64,000 nt of DNA, taken from Achromobacter sp. B7. Lineage in GTDB: Bacteria > Pseudomonadota > Gammaproteobacteria > Burkholderiales > Burkholderiaceae_B. The notes beneath the pieces are model-generated. The model saw nothing but the letters and a program-made list of their open reading frames with translations, was not told the origin of the DNA and searched no databases. Both the position numbers and the translations under genes were made by a program. Within the stretch, counting starts at the first letter, position 1; each line of letters opens with the position of its first letter. Below, piece by piece: positions 1 through 13,990 of the stretch. Where the stretch lies: assembly GCF_003600685.1 (NCBI RefSeq), contig NZ_CP032084.1, forward strand, positions 1-64,000. Reading direction: 5' to 3'.

Positions 1-1458
1 ATGAAAGAATTCTGGCAGACCTGCGTCAGTCGTCTTGAGCAGGAACTCCCCCCCCAACAAATCAGCGCGTGGATACGACCGCTGGTCCCGCTTGCGTACG
101 ACGAAACGCAGGCGGTGCTGCGCGTTGCCGCGCCCAACCGCTTCAAGCTGGATTGGGTGCGCAAGAATTTTTCCCACCAGATCGAAGCGTTGGCCGCGGA
201 GTGGTTCAAGCGACCGGTACAGGTCTTGTTCGAGTTGCCTTCTCATGGAGCCGCCCCGCGCATGCCGGTCGCGCCCGTGCGTGCACCGCAGCCCGATCAA
301 TCGCACCTGTCCGCTGCACAGCCCGCGGGCGGCGCGCCGCCCATGCAGGCCCCGGCTACGGCCGCCCCTCCCCCCCCCGCCACCACGGTGGCTGCGCAAG
401 CGGTCAACGCCGATGCAGCCAATATCGTGTACGAGCGTTCGCGCCTGAATACGGATCTCACCTTCGAGAACTTCGTGACGGGTAAGGCGAACCAGCTTGC
501 GCGCGCCGCGGCGTTGCAGGTGGCCGAGAACCCCGGCACGTCCTATAACCCGCTGTTCCTGTATGGCGGCGTGGGCCTGGGCAAGACGCACTTGATCCAC
601 GCCATCGGCAACGCGATGGTCGCTGCCGGTACCGGCGTGCGGGTGCGCTATGTGCATGCCGACCAATACGTGTCCGACGTGGTGAAGGCGTACCAGCGCA
701 AGGCGTTCGATGACTTCAAGCGCTACTACCATTCGCTGGACTTGCTGCTGATCGATGACATCCAGTTCTTCTCCGGCAAGAACCGCACGCAGGAAGAATT
801 CTTCTACGCGTTCGAAGCAATGGTCGCGCAGCGCAAGCAGATCATCATCACCAGCGATACGTACCCCAAGGAACTGTCGGGCATCGACAGCCGCCTGATC
901 TCGCGCTTTGACTCCGGCCTGACGGTGGCGATCGAGCCGCCGGAGCTGGAAATGCGCGTGGCGATTCTGCTGCGCAAGGCCGAGTCCGAAGGCGTGCCCA
1001 TGCCCGAGGAAGTGGCGTTCTTCATTGCCAAGCATCTGCGCAGCAACGTGCGCGAGCTGGAAGGCGCGCTGCGCAAGGTTCTGGCCTACGCCCGCTTCCA
1101 CGGCCGCGACGTGCTGACGGTGGATGTCTGCAAGGAAGCCCTGAAGGACCTGCTGTCCGTGTCCAACGGCCAGATCACGGTGGAAAACATCCAGAAGACG
1201 GTGGCGGATTTCTACAAGATCAAGGTCGCGGACATGTACTCGAAACGCCGGCCCGCCAATATCGCCTTGCCGCGTCAGGTTGCGATGTACCTGGCCAAGG
1301 AGCTGACGCAGAAAAGCCTGCCGGAAATCGGTGATCTGTTCGGGGGGCGCGATCACACCACCGTACTGCATGCCGTACGCAAGATTTCCGACGCCCGCGC
1401 AAAACAAGCGGAGCTCAACCATACCCTGCACGTGTTGGAACAAACTCTAAAAGGATGA
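1..1458 (+). CDS. dnaA: Chromosomal replication initiator DnaA
   Basis: ATP-bound DnaA binds DnaA boxes and melts the origin. Domain I covers residues 1 to about 80 and is followed by a Pro/Ala-rich linker (about 85-140). The AAA+ domain has Walker [10 protein letters not shown] near residue 189 and Walker B LLLIDD near 249. Domain IV carries the box-recognition signature DHTTVLHA near 451. A length of 485 residues is normal for a betaproteobacterium. The window starts exactly on its ATG, so the promoter and the origin, usually just upstream, lie outside. The order dnaA-dnaN-gyrB is the conserved origin set. Confidence 0.98.
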   Translation: MKEFWQTCVSRLEQELPPQQISAWIRPLVPLAYDETQAVLRVAAPNRFKLDWVRKNFSHQIEALAAEWFKRPVQVLFELPSHGAAPRMPVAPVRAPQPDQSHLSAAQPAGGAPPMQAPATAAPPPPATTVAAQAVNADAANIVYERSRLNTDLTFENFVTGKANQLARAAALQVAENPGTSYNPLFLYGGVGLGKTHLIHAIGNAMVAAGTGVRVRYVHADQYVSDVVKAYQRKAFDDFKRYYHSLDLLLIDDIQFFSGKNRTQEEFFYAFEAMVAQRKQIIITSDTYPKELSGIDSRLISRFDSGLTVAIEPPELEMRVAILLRKAESEGVPMPEEVAFFIAKHLRSNVRELEGALRKVLAYARFHGRDVLTVDVCKEALKDLLSVSNGQITVENIQKTVADFYKIKVADMYSKRRPANIALPRQVAMYLAKELTQKSLPEIGDLFGGRDHTTVLHAVRKISDARAKQAELNHTLHVLEQTLKG

Positions 1459-1460
1459 AC

Positions 1461-2570
1461 ATGCAACTCGTACAAACCACACGCGATGCATTGCTGAAAC
1501 CGCTGTCGACTGTGGCGGGCATCGTCGAAAGACGCCATACCCTGCCCATTCTTGCGAACATCCTGATGCGCAAGGAAGGCAACAAGGTTGCCTTCATTGC
1601 GACCGACCTGGAAGTACAGATCACCACGCACGCCGACTTCGGCGTGGGCCAGGACAACGAGTCCACCACGGTTGCCGCGCGCAAGTTGCTCGACATCCTG
1701 AAAGCGCTGCCGGATACCGGCGACGTGCGCCTGGCGCTGGCCAGCAACAAGCTGTCGGTGCAGTCGGCCAAGAGCCGCTTCGCGCTGCAGACGCTGGCCG
1801 CCAGCGAGTTCCCCACCGTGGCTCAGCCCGAGCAATGGGACGTCTCGCTGACGATGCCGCAACGCACGCTGCGCCATCTGTTCAACATGGTGCACTTCGC
1901 CATGGCGCAACAAGACATCCGTTACTACCTGAACGGCATGCTGCTGGTGTTTGAACCGGGTCGTGTGCGCGCCGTCGCCACCGATGGCCACCGCCTGGCG
2001 CATTGCTCGACGGAAGCCGACGGCATCGCCGAACGCCACGAAGTGATCGTGCCGCGCAAGACCGTGCTGGAAATGCAGCGCCTGCTGGAAGACTCCGACG
2101 AAGTGGTCTCCATTGATGTGGCGCCGGGCCAGATCCGCTTTCGCTTCGGCGACGTGGAACTGGTGTCCAAGCTGGTCGAAGGCAAGTTCCCCGATTTCAC
2201 GCGTGTGATTCCCACGAACTACACGCGCCACTTCATGGTGGGCCGCGAAGCGCTTCAGGGCAGCCTGCAGCGTGCCGCCATCCTGACCACCGACAAGTTC
2301 AAGGGCGTGCGCCTGCAACTTGCGCAGAACCAGATGAAGATCTCGTCTTCCAACGCCGAGCAGGAAGAAGCGCAGGAAGAAATCGACATCGACTACGGCC
2401 ATGAAGCATTGGACGTGGGCTTTAACGTGGGCTATTTGCTTGATGTGCTGGCCAACGTGAAAGTCGACAACATCCAGTGGTCGGTCATGCCCGATGCCAA
2501 TGCATCGGCGCTCATCACCCTGCCCGAAGACGACCAGTTCAAGTACGTCGTCATGCCCATGCGGATTTGA
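1461..2570 (+). CDS. dnaN: DNA polymerase III beta subunit (sliding clamp)
   Basis: The clamp is a ring-shaped dimer that tethers polymerase III to DNA. The protein (369 residues) begins MQLVQTTRDALLKPL and keeps the three repeated clamp folds, ending in the typical VVMPMRI. Two in-frame ATGs are possible. The first, at 1455, overlaps the dnaA stop and has no room for a ribosome site. The one at 1461 sits six bases after AAAGGA and matches the family N-terminus, so I chose it. It is almost certainly co-transcribed with dnaA. Confidence 0.97.
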   Translation: MQLVQTTRDALLKPLSTVAGIVERRHTLPILANILMRKEGNKVAFIATDLEVQITTHADFGVGQDNESTTVAARKLLDILKALPDTGDVRLALASNKLSVQSAKSRFALQTLAASEFPTVAQPEQWDVSLTMPQRTLRHLFNMVHFAMAQQDIRYYLNGMLLVFEPGRVRAVATDGHRLAHCSTEADGIAERHEVIVPRKTVLEMQRLLEDSDEVVSIDVAPGQIRFRFGDVELVSKLVEGKFPDFTRVIPTNYTRHFMVGREALQGSLQRAAILTTDKFKGVRLQLAQNQMKISSSNAEQEEAQEEIDIDYGHEALDVGFNVGYLLDVLANVKVDNIQWSVMPDANASALITLPEDDQFKYVVMPMRI

Positions 2571-2649
2571 TCCGCACCCCTCTTGTGGGTTTGTGCCGCT
2601 TGCGGGCCTGAGGGCTCGCGGGCGGTCCGGCCGCCAGGCCGTTCTTTAA

Positions 2650-5115
<2,466 letters not shown>

Positions 5116-5135
5116 GCGTTTGCCAGCGGCAGTCC

Positions 5136-5168
5136 AAGGCCAGCCTGAAAGGGCTGGCCTTTCTTTTT
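5136..5168 (+). terminator. Intrinsic terminator after gyrB
   Basis: A 10-bp perfect stem (AAGGCCAGCC with GGCTGGCCTT, loop TGAAAG) is followed at once by TCTTTTTG, twenty bases past the gyrB stop. This is the clearest factor-independent terminator in the window. Confidence 0.9.
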
Positions 5169-5219
5169 GACGGGTCGCGCGCGGACGGTGCGCGGCCGAT
5201 GTGCTTGAAGGATGCAGGT

Positions 5220-7283
<2,064 letters not shown>

Positions 7284-7359
7284 CACTCATTCGCCCACCG
7301 CGCGTCCCCGCGCGTCCCCCATGCAGCCGCACGCGGCCGCATGCCGCACGCTGCACGCC

Positions 7360-7427
7360 GCTAGTGGCGCGCCGCTAGCCGCACTCCGCTAGCCGCGCGC
7401 TGCTAGCCGCGCGCTGCTAGCCGCACG
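7360..7427. repeat. Intergenic 14-bp tandem repeat
   Basis: About five head-to-tail units of GCTAGCCGCGCGCT and close variants begin at 7360, 7374, 7388, 7402 and 7416. They fill most of the 163-base gap between the WG-repeat gene and the converging LysR gene. The copies at 7388 and 7402 are identical. No gene or clear terminator is visible in this gap. Confidence 0.8.
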
Positions 7428-7446
7428 CGTCGCTCCACAGCCCCTA

Positions 7447-8379
7447 CTACCGCGCCGGCCGCGCCTTCAGATCCGCCATCTCTTCCTGCATCAACTGATG
7501 CGCATACCGTGAGAACACGCTGACCAGCCGCGTTCGCGTGTGATACGGCGGGTACAGCAGCGCCACCGTCACCGGCACCGACGGGCTGAATGGGCGCACT
7601 TCCACGCCGTTGGCCTCGTACTCTTCGCGCGCGGCCAAAGGGTTGATCAGCGCCACGCCCAGCCCCGCGCCCACCAGCGCGCATACCGACGAGCCCAGCC
7701 CCGCTTCGGCCACGGTCTGCCGTTCCACCTTCGCTGCCTTGAAGACGGCGTCGATCTTCTCGCGCAGCGGCGTGGCGCTGGGAAAGGCGATGAAGGGCTC
7801 GCCCGCGAAGTCGGCGGGTTTCAGCTTTTTCAGCTTGGTCAGCCGGTGCCCCTTGGGCAGCACCGCCACGCAGCTCATGGTCAGCACGGGTTCGACCTGG
7901 ATGCCCGGGCTGTCGCCCGACAGCATCGCCAGCCCCGTGTCGCAAAAGCCCGAGCTGATCCAGTTGTGCACCGCGCTGGCGCTTCCCGAATGGATGGACA
8001 CCATCACTTCCGGGTACTCGGTCTTGAAGGCGGCGACGATGCGCGCCAGCATGCCGCCGGCCAGCCGGGGCATGGCCGCCACGCTCAGGCGGCTGGCGCT
8101 GAACGAGCGGATGCTGGCTGCCGCCGACTCCAGCCCGGCCAGGCCGATAAAGGTTTTTTCGACCTCCTGAAAGAAGCGCGAGCCGTCTTGCGTAGGGCTC
8201 AGGCGGCTGCCATTGCGGTCGAACAAGGGAAACTGGGTGATCGCTTCCAATTGCGCTATTAAGCGGCTAACGTGCGGCTGCGAGGTGTGCACGCGCCGTG
8301 CCGCGGCCGTCATCGAGCCGGTCATCATGACGGCTCGGAAGGCCTCGATGTGTCTTAAGCCCATCCGTGGAATGGCCAT
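7447..8379 (-). CDS. LysR-family transcriptional regulator
   Basis: This 310-residue protein has an N-terminal winged helix-turn-helix (about 9-68, with AFRAVMMTGSMTAAARRVHTSQP) and a C-terminal LysR effector-binding domain (about 95-300). It is transcribed away from the amino-acid ABC operon that starts at 8551. That is the classic LysR arrangement and suggests it controls that operon in response to the transported amino acid or a derivative. The length is normal. Confidence 0.92.
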   Translation of the reverse strand: MAIPRMGLRHIEAFRAVMMTGSMTAAARRVHTSQPHVSRLIAQLEAITQFPLFDRNGSRLSPTQDGSRFFQEVEKTFIGLAGLESAAASIRSFSASRLSVAAMPRLAGGMLARIVAAFKTEYPEVMVSIHSGSASAVHNWISSGFCDTGLAMLSGDSPGIQVEPVLTMSCVAVLPKGHRLTKLKKLKPADFAGEPFIAFPSATPLREKIDAVFKAAKVERQTVAEAGLGSSVCALVGAGLGVALINPLAAREEYEANGVEVRPFSPSVPVTVALLYPPYHTRTRLVSVFSRYAHQLMQEEMADLKARPAR

Positions 8380-8388
8380 ATCAAATCC

Positions 8389-8402
8389 GTATAGAGGAAT
8401 AC
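8389..8402. promoter_or_regulatory. Possible LysR-binding inverted repeat
   Basis: A short imperfectly spaced dyad, GTAT-N6-ATAC, lies just upstream of the LysR start in the 171-base divergent gap before the ABC operon. The position fits a LysR site, but the dyad is short and could be chance. Confidence 0.3.
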
Positions 8403-8550
8403 CTGATTGGAACTGGATAAAACCATACTGCTAGTTGATACTTTTTGCCAGCCGCGGGGCTCATCGCGGGACGTGGCGGACGCCGGCCAAACCGGTGCCG
8501 CCGATCGTGAATACAAATACGCGCCGATTGCACGGCGCCAAGGGAATCAG

Positions 8551-9462
8551 ATGAAAGCATTTGCCGCGATCTCCGTCGCTGCCGCCCTGTTGGGCAGCGC
8601 GGCCACCGCCCACGCCGAAGGCCCCAGCCGCCTGGACAAGATCCGCGAAACCGGCGTGATCACCCTGGGGCACCCCGAGACCTCGGTGCCGTTTGCGTAT
8701 CTGGACGGCAACCAGAAGCCGATCGGCTACACGGTGGAGATCTGCCAGGAAGTGGCCAAGCATATCCAGGCCGCGTTGAAGCTGCCCAAGCTGGACGTGC
8801 GCTACAACCCGACGACCTCGGCCACGCGCATCCCGCTGCTGGCCAACGGCACCATCGACCTGGAATGCGGCAACACCACCAACAACCTGGACCGCCACAA
8901 GCTGGTGTCGTTCGCGCCCACGACCTTCGTGGCGCAGGTGGTGCTGGTGGCGCGCAAGGATGGCGGCGTCGATCCCAACAACCTGGAATCGTTTCGCGGC
9001 AAGACCATCGCCGCCCAGGCCGGCGGCCAGACCTTCCGCCTGATCTCCGGGTTGAACGCCAAGGGCAATCTGGGCATCACGATGGCGCCCACCAAGGACA
9101 CCGCCGAAACCATCCTGATGGTGGAATCGGGCCGTGCCGCGGGTTCTGCCAACGATGACGGCATCGCGTACGGCGCCGTGGCTTCGTCCAAGAACCCCGA
9201 CGCGTTCGTGATCGGCAAGAAGGGCCTGGAAATGGCGCCCTACGGCATCATGGAACCCAAGGATGACCCCGCCTTCAAGAAGGTGGTGGACGATGCCGTT
9301 CTCGACCTGATCAAGACCGGCAAGGTCGCCGCCATCTACGACAAGTACTTCAATTCGCCGATTCCCCCGAAGCAGATCAACCTGAAGTACCCGATGAGCG
9401 ACGCGCTCAAGCGCGCGCTGGCCAACCCGACCGATTCGGGTGACCCCAAGGCGTACGAGTAA
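8551..9462 (+). CDS. Amino-acid ABC transporter periplasmic binding protein (GltI type)
   Basis: This periplasmic receptor delivers an amino acid to the permease pair encoded next. The signal peptide runs MKAFAAISVAAALLGSAATAHA and the mature type-2 binding fold begins at about residue 23. ATG 8551 follows AAGGGA by five bases and gives a proper signal sequence; longer frames do not. The family resembles glutamate/aspartate receptors (SATRIPLL and LECGNTTNN segments). It is the first gene of a five-gene operon that includes a threonine aldolase, so a hydroxy-amino acid is a reasonable ligand guess. Confidence 0.93.
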   Translation: MKAFAAISVAAALLGSAATAHAEGPSRLDKIRETGVITLGHPETSVPFAYLDGNQKPIGYTVEICQEVAKHIQAALKLPKLDVRYNPTTSATRIPLLANGTIDLECGNTTNNLDRHKLVSFAPTTFVAQVVLVARKDGGVDPNNLESFRGKTIAAQAGGQTFRLISGLNAKGNLGITMAPTKDTAETILMVESGRAAGSANDDGIAYGAVASSKNPDAFVIGKKGLEMAPYGIMEPKDDPAFKKVVDDAVLDLIKTGKVAAIYDKYFNSPIPPKQINLKYPMSDALKRALANPTDSGDPKAYE

Positions 9463-9474
9463 ACAGCAGGTAGT

Positions 9475-9500
9475 CCGCGGGACGCCCAGGCGTCCCGCGG
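9475..9500 (+). terminator. Strong hairpin after the binding-protein gene (attenuator or mRNA stabiliser)
   Basis: The 11-bp perfect stem CCGCGGGACGC / GCGTCCCGCGG with loop CCAG starts 12 bases after the stop and is followed by CGGTTTTGG. Its place between receptor and permease genes suggests it raises receptor mRNA over permease mRNA. Confidence 0.7.
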
Positions 9501-9550
9501 CGGTTTTGGGGCAAGGCGCCGTGGCCGGCGCCGCCATCTAGGGCACGGGC

Positions 9551-10333
9551 ATGAACTACAACTGGAGTTGGAGCGTCTTCCTGGAGATGTCGCCGGACGG
9601 CGTGCACACCTTCCTGGAAACCATCCTGATCGGGGTGGGCTGGACGCTGGCGCTGGCGCTGACGGCGTGGGTCTTTTCGCTGTTGCTGGGGTCTTGGCTG
9701 GGCGTGATGCGCACGGCGCAATCGCGCGTGATGAATGTGTTGGGCGCGACCTACGTCGAGCTGTTTCGCAACGTGCCGCTGCTGGTGCAGATGTTCCTGT
9801 GGTACTTCGTGCTGCCTGAATTGCTGCCGCATGCCTGGGGCTTGGCGATCAAGCAGATGCCGCAACCCTGGGGGCAATTTGTGCCCGCCGTGCTGTGCCT
9901 GGGTTTCTATGGGTCGGCTCGCGTGGCCGAGCAGCTGCGCGCCGGCATCCAGTCGTTGCCGCGCGGCCAGTTCCAGGCGGGTACCGCGCTGGGGCTGACC
10001 GAGGTGCAGGTGTACCGCTACATCATCCTGCCCGAGGCGTTCCGTATCGTGCTGCCGCCGTTGACCTCGGAATTCATGGGCACCATCAAGTATTCGTCGG
10101 TGGCCTTGACCATCGGCCTGCTGGAGCTGACCGGCCAGGCGCGGTCCATGCAGGAATTCACCTTCCACATCTTCGAGGCGTTTTCCGCCGCGACGGTGAT
10201 CTACCTGATCCTCAACGGCATGGTCGTGCTGGGCATGCGCCAGCTTGAGCGGCATATCGCGGTGCCCGGATTGATCGGCGCGGCCAGCAAGAGCGGCCCG
10301 GTCGCCGTCAATACCGCCGGCCTGGGTCGGTAG
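9551..10333 (+). CDS. Amino-acid ABC transporter permease (GltJ type)
   Basis: This is an inner-membrane subunit of the HisMQ class. It has 260 residues with about five hydrophobic segments and the EAA loop (AEQLRAGIQSLPRGQFQAGTALG) that contacts the ATPase. It pairs with the permease encoded at 10343 to form the channel. It lies 88 bases after the receptor gene, beyond the hairpin, and nine bases before the next permease. Confidence 0.93.
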   Translation: MNYNWSWSVFLEMSPDGVHTFLETILIGVGWTLALALTAWVFSLLLGSWLGVMRTAQSRVMNVLGATYVELFRNVPLLVQMFLWYFVLPELLPHAWGLAIKQMPQPWGQFVPAVLCLGFYGSARVAEQLRAGIQSLPRGQFQAGTALGLTEVQVYRYIILPEAFRIVLPPLTSEFMGTIKYSSVALTIGLLELTGQARSMQEFTFHIFEAFSAATVIYLILNGMVVLGMRQLERHIAVPGLIGAASKSGPVAVNTAGLGR

Positions 10334-10342
10334 GGGATCGCG

Positions 10343-11032
10343 ATGGGAAAATTTGATTTCGACGTCATCGGGACCGCACTGCCCTACCTGTTCCAGACGG
10401 GCATGACGTTCACCTTGACGCTGACGGCGCTGGCCGCCGTGATGGGCCTGGCGCTGGGCACGGTGCTGGCGATGATGCGGCTGTCGCGCTTCAAGCTGCT
10501 GTCGGTACCGGCGGGCATCTACGTCAATGTGATGCGTTCCATCCCGCTCTTGCTGGTGATCTTCTGGTTCTATTTCCTGGTGCCGTACATGGCGGCGTGG
10601 GTGGTCGGGTCGCCGACGCCGCTGCGCGTGGGGGCGTTCAATTCCGCGGTCATCACATTCACGATGTTCGAGGCCGCGTACTTCTGCGAAATCATGCGCG
10701 CGGGCATCCAGTCCATTGCGCGTGGCCAGGTGTCGGCCAGCATGGCCATCGGACTTACGCCGTGGCAAGGCATGCGTTATGTGGTGCTGCCGCAGGCGTT
10801 TCGCAACATGGTGCCGGCGCTGCTGACCCGCGTGATCATCCTGTTCCAGGACACCTCGCTGGTCTACGTGCTGTCGCTGACCGACTTCCTGGGCGCGGCC
10901 TCCAAGATCGGCCAGCGCGATGGCCGCCTGGTCGAGCTCTACCTATTCGTGGCGGTGGTGTATTTCGTGATCTGCTTCACGGCGTCCCGCCTGGTCAAAC
11001 TGCTGGAAAAGCGCACCCGCGTGCTGCGATAG
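10343..11032 (+). CDS. Amino-acid ABC transporter permease (GltK type)
   Basis: This is the second HisMQ-class permease, 229 residues with about five membrane spans. Its EAA loop reads EIMRAGIQSIARGQVSASMAIG. It forms a heterodimer with the preceding permease. The spacing of nine bases on each side (permease before, ATPase after) marks tight co-transcription. Confidence 0.93.
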   Translation: MGKFDFDVIGTALPYLFQTGMTFTLTLTALAAVMGLALGTVLAMMRLSRFKLLSVPAGIYVNVMRSIPLLLVIFWFYFLVPYMAAWVVGSPTPLRVGAFNSAVITFTMFEAAYFCEIMRAGIQSIARGQVSASMAIGLTPWQGMRYVVLPQAFRNMVPALLTRVIILFQDTSLVYVLSLTDFLGAASKIGQRDGRLVELYLFVAVVYFVICFTASRLVKLLEKRTRVLR

Positions 11033-11041
11033 GGTTTAACG

Positions 11042-11800
11042 ATGCAACTGTTTCCGAATACCCCGATGATCGAGATCAACCAGGTCAGCAAGTGGTACGG
11101 CTCCTTTCAGGTGCTGGATGAATGCACGACGAAAGTCGGCAAGGGCGAGGTCGTGGTGGTGTGCGGGCCGTCCGGTTCGGGCAAGTCCACGCTGATCAAG
11201 ACCGTGAACGCGCTTGAACCCTTTCAAAAGGGCGACATCGTGGTCAACGGCATTTCGGTGGGCGACCCGCGCACCAACCTGCCCAAGCTGCGTTCGGTGG
11301 CCGGCATGGTGTTCCAGCACTTTGAGTTGTTCCCGCATCTGTCGGTGACCGAAAACCTGTGCCTGGGCCAGACCAAGGTGCTGGGGCGCGGCAAGCAAGA
11401 GGCCCGCGCGCGGGCGCTGACGCTGCTGGAACGCGTGGGCCTGTCGGCGCACAAGGACAAGCATCCCGGCGAACTGTCGGGCGGCCAGCAACAACGGGTG
11501 GCGATTGCGCGTGCGTTGTCGATGGACCCGGTCGTCATGTTGTTCGACGAACCCACCTCGGCGCTGGACCCCGAGATGGTCAACGAAGTGTTGGACGTCA
11601 TGACGGACCTGGCCAGCGAAGGCATGACGATGATGGTGGTGACCCACGAAATGGGGTTTGCCCGCCGCGTTGCCGACCGTGTGATTTTCATGGACGGCGG
11701 CAAGATTGTCGAAGACTGCGTCAAGGACGAATTCTTCGGCAATGTCGAGGAGCGTGCTCCGCGCACGCGCCAATTTCTTTCCAAAATTTTGCAGCATTGA
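11042..11800 (+). CDS. Amino-acid ABC transporter ATPase (GltL type)
   Basis: This cytoplasmic ATPase drives uptake. It has Walker [10 protein letters not shown], the ABC signature [15 protein letters not shown] and Walker [16 protein letters not shown], in 252 residues as expected. A start eight residues later (11066) also gives a family-like N-terminus, but only the upstream ATG has a weak AGGG at suitable distance. The threonine aldolase gene begins five bases after its stop. Confidence 0.94.
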   Translation: MQLFPNTPMIEINQVSKWYGSFQVLDECTTKVGKGEVVVVCGPSGSGKSTLIKTVNALEPFQKGDIVVNGISVGDPRTNLPKLRSVAGMVFQHFELFPHLSVTENLCLGQTKVLGRGKQEARARALTLLERVGLSAHKDKHPGELSGGQQQRVAIARALSMDPVVMLFDEPTSALDPEMVNEVLDVMTDLASEGMTMMVVTHEMGFARRVADRVIFMDGGKIVEDCVKDEFFGNVEERAPRTRQFLSKILQH

Positions 11801-11805
11801 TTCCC

Positions 11806-12864
11806 ATGACCCAGCGGACTCCCGCCGACAATCAGACCGTGCCTGTCGACCTGCGCAGCGACACCGTCACCCACCCCACCGCGGCTATGTACGAGCGCAT
11901 GCGTACCGCGCCGATTGGCGATGACGGCCTGGATGGCGACCCGTCGGTGCGCGCGCTGGAAGCGCACGTAGCGGCACTCCTGGGCAAGGAGGCCGGGCTG
12001 TTCGTGCCCAGCTGCACCATGGCCAACCTGCTGGCGGTGCTGGCGCAAACCCAGCGCAACGAACAGGTGGTGCTGGAATCGTCGGCCCACATGTACACGT
12101 CGGAGCGCGGCGCCGCCACCTTCACCGGCTTGTTCTATCAAGGCGTGTCCGGCACGGACGGCGCGATGGACCTGAACCGGCTGGAAGAGGCGCTGCTGTC
12201 GGGCGGCCACCGCTTGAAGACGTCGTTGGTGGCGATGGAAACATCGCACAACAACGCCGGCGGCACGGTGCTGCCGCTGGACCATATGCGCACGGTGCAC
12301 GGCATGGCGCAGGCGGGCGGTATCCCCGTGCACCTGGACGGCGCGCGCCTGTTCAATGCGTCCGTGGCGCTGGGCGTTCCCGCCGACGAGATCACGCAGT
12401 ACGCTGACACGGTGTCGCTGTGCCTGTCCAAGGGTCTGAGCGCGCCGGTGGGCGCGGTGCTGGCGGGCAGCAAGGCTGTGATCGCCAAATCGCGCACGCT
12501 GCGCCGCATGCTGGGCGGCACGCAGCGCCAGTCGGGCATCATGGCGGCGGCCGGCCTGGAAGGGGTGCAGACGATGACGGGGCGGCTGGTTGAAGACCAC
12601 GTGCGCGCGCGCCGCTTGAGCGACGGCATCAACCGCCTGGCGCCGGCCCTGTCGGCTACGGTGCCGCAAACCAACATCGTGCAGGTCGAGACGGCAGATT
12701 CCGGCATGACCAATACGCAGTGGGTCGCCGCCTTGCAGGCCGAAGGGCTGCTGACGCGCCCGTGGGGCCGCACGCGGCTGCGTTGCGTGACGCATCGCCA
12801 CATCGAGGACGAGGACATCGACACCGCGGTGCAAGCCTTTGCGGCAGTGCTGAAAAAACGCTGA
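11806..12864 (+). CDS. ltaE: Low-specificity L-threonine aldolase
   Basis: This PLP enzyme cleaves threonine and related beta-hydroxy amino acids to glycine and an aldehyde. Visible are DLRSDTVTHPT at the N-terminus, HLDGARLFNA, and the PLP-binding lysine in CLSKGLSAPVG at about residue 209. The 352 residues span a full beta-eliminating-lyase domain. It starts five bases after the transporter ATPase gene, so transporter and enzyme are one unit. The exact hydroxy-amino acid cannot be told from sequence. Confidence 0.9.
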   Translation: MTQRTPADNQTVPVDLRSDTVTHPTAAMYERMRTAPIGDDGLDGDPSVRALEAHVAALLGKEAGLFVPSCTMANLLAVLAQTQRNEQVVLESSAHMYTSERGAATFTGLFYQGVSGTDGAMDLNRLEEALLSGGHRLKTSLVAMETSHNNAGGTVLPLDHMRTVHGMAQAGGIPVHLDGARLFNASVALGVPADEITQYADTVSLCLSKGLSAPVGAVLAGSKAVIAKSRTLRRMLGGTQRQSGIMAAAGLEGVQTMTGRLVEDHVRARRLSDGINRLAPALSATVPQTNIVQVETADSGMTNTQWVAALQAEGLLTRPWGRTRLRCVTHRHIEDEDIDTAVQAFAAVLKKR

Positions 12865-12965
12865 AAAGGCGCTGAAAAAACCCCACGGTCCGGCGCTGAA
12901 AATTGCGCTGGAAAACTCGTGTTTATCGACGCCGCCGGCACCTTCCGGCGGTGCGATAATGCCGC

Positions 12966-13871
12966 ATGTCCACGACTCATCTCACCCGAAAAGACTATTT
13001 CTGCGCACTGGCGGTCGTGGTCATCTGGGGTCTTAATTTTGTTGTCATGAAGGTCGGCATGCGGGGCTTGTCCCCCATGATGCTGGGCGCGCTTCGGTTC
13101 GCGCTGGCCGCCTTCCCCCTGGTCCTTTTCGTGCGCCGGCCACAGCTGCCGTGGCACTGGATCGCCGCCTACGGGCTGGTGCAGGGGCTGGGCCAATTCG
13201 GCCTGTTGTTCACCGCGCTGAAATTCGGCATGCCGGCCGGCATGGCTTCGCTGGTCATCCAGACGCAGGCGTTCTTCACCTTGCTGCTGGCTGCGCCCGT
13301 GCTGGGCGAGCGGGCGCGGCGGCATCACTGGATCGGGTTGGGCGTGGCCGCGTTGGGGCTGGCCGTGATCGCCGGCGGGCGCGGCGAGGGGCCGGGCCAG
13401 ATGACGATGCTGGGCTTTGCGCTGACGCTGGGGGGCGCGTTCATGTGGGCGGCGTCCAACATGATCGTGCGGCTGGCCAGCCGCAAGGCGCCCGGCTACG
13501 ACCCCTTTGCGTTCATCGCCTGGAGCAGCGCCGCGCCGGTGCTGCCGTTCCTGTTGCTGGCCGTGCTGATCGACGGCTGGGAGCCGGTGGTGGGCATGAT
13601 TACCGGCATGGGCTGGGGCGAGGCGCTGTCGGTGCTGTACCTGGCCGTGCTGGCCACGCTGGTGGCCTACACGCTGTGGACCCGCCTTCTGACCCGCCAC
13701 CCCGCCGCCAAGATCGCGCCATTTTCGCTGCTGGTGCCCGTAGTGGGCCTGTGGGCGGCGTCGATGGCCTTTGGCGAGCAGTTGCAGCCGTTGCAATGGC
13801 TGGGGGCGGCCGGCGTGCTGGCCGGGCTGATCATTAACCAGGTGGGCGGGCGCTGGCTGCGGAACCGTTGA
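12966..13871 (+). CDS. EamA-family transporter
   Basis: This is an inner-membrane drug/metabolite transporter of 301 residues with about ten hydrophobic segments in two EamA halves (GLNFVVMKVGMRGLSPMMLGALRF opens the first). Such proteins often export amino acids or their relatives. It follows the threonine aldolase by 101 bases with no terminator. No ribosome site is visible; GATAAT lies at 12955-12960, six bases before the ATG, so a leaderless transcript is possible. Confidence 0.88.
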   Translation: MSTTHLTRKDYFCALAVVVIWGLNFVVMKVGMRGLSPMMLGALRFALAAFPLVLFVRRPQLPWHWIAAYGLVQGLGQFGLLFTALKFGMPAGMASLVIQTQAFFTLLLAAPVLGERARRHHWIGLGVAALGLAVIAGGRGEGPGQMTMLGFALTLGGAFMWAASNMIVRLASRKAPGYDPFAFIAWSSAAPVLPFLLLAVLIDGWEPVVGMITGMGWGEALSVLYLAVLATLVAYTLWTRLLTRHPAAKIAPFSLLVPVVGLWAASMAFGEQLQPLQWLGAAGVLAGLIINQVGGRWLRNR

Positions 13872-13990
13872 TCGAAACCCGTGACCGGAACGGGTCACAG
13901 CCCCGCCCCTCCGGCCTGCCAAACCCGGTAATGCAACACTCATCCCTCGGCCGGCCGGACTAGCCCTTCACGGCGACCCGGATTTGTTGC

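Noticed and set aside
7360..7427. Possible CRISPR array
   Set aside because: Units are 14 bp and directly abutting with no unique spacers, and no cas genes are nearby.
11224..12834. Minus-strand open frame of 536 codons opposite the ATPase and threonine aldolase genes
   Set aside because: Both plus-strand genes have intact catalytic motifs and operon spacing; the antisense frame has none.
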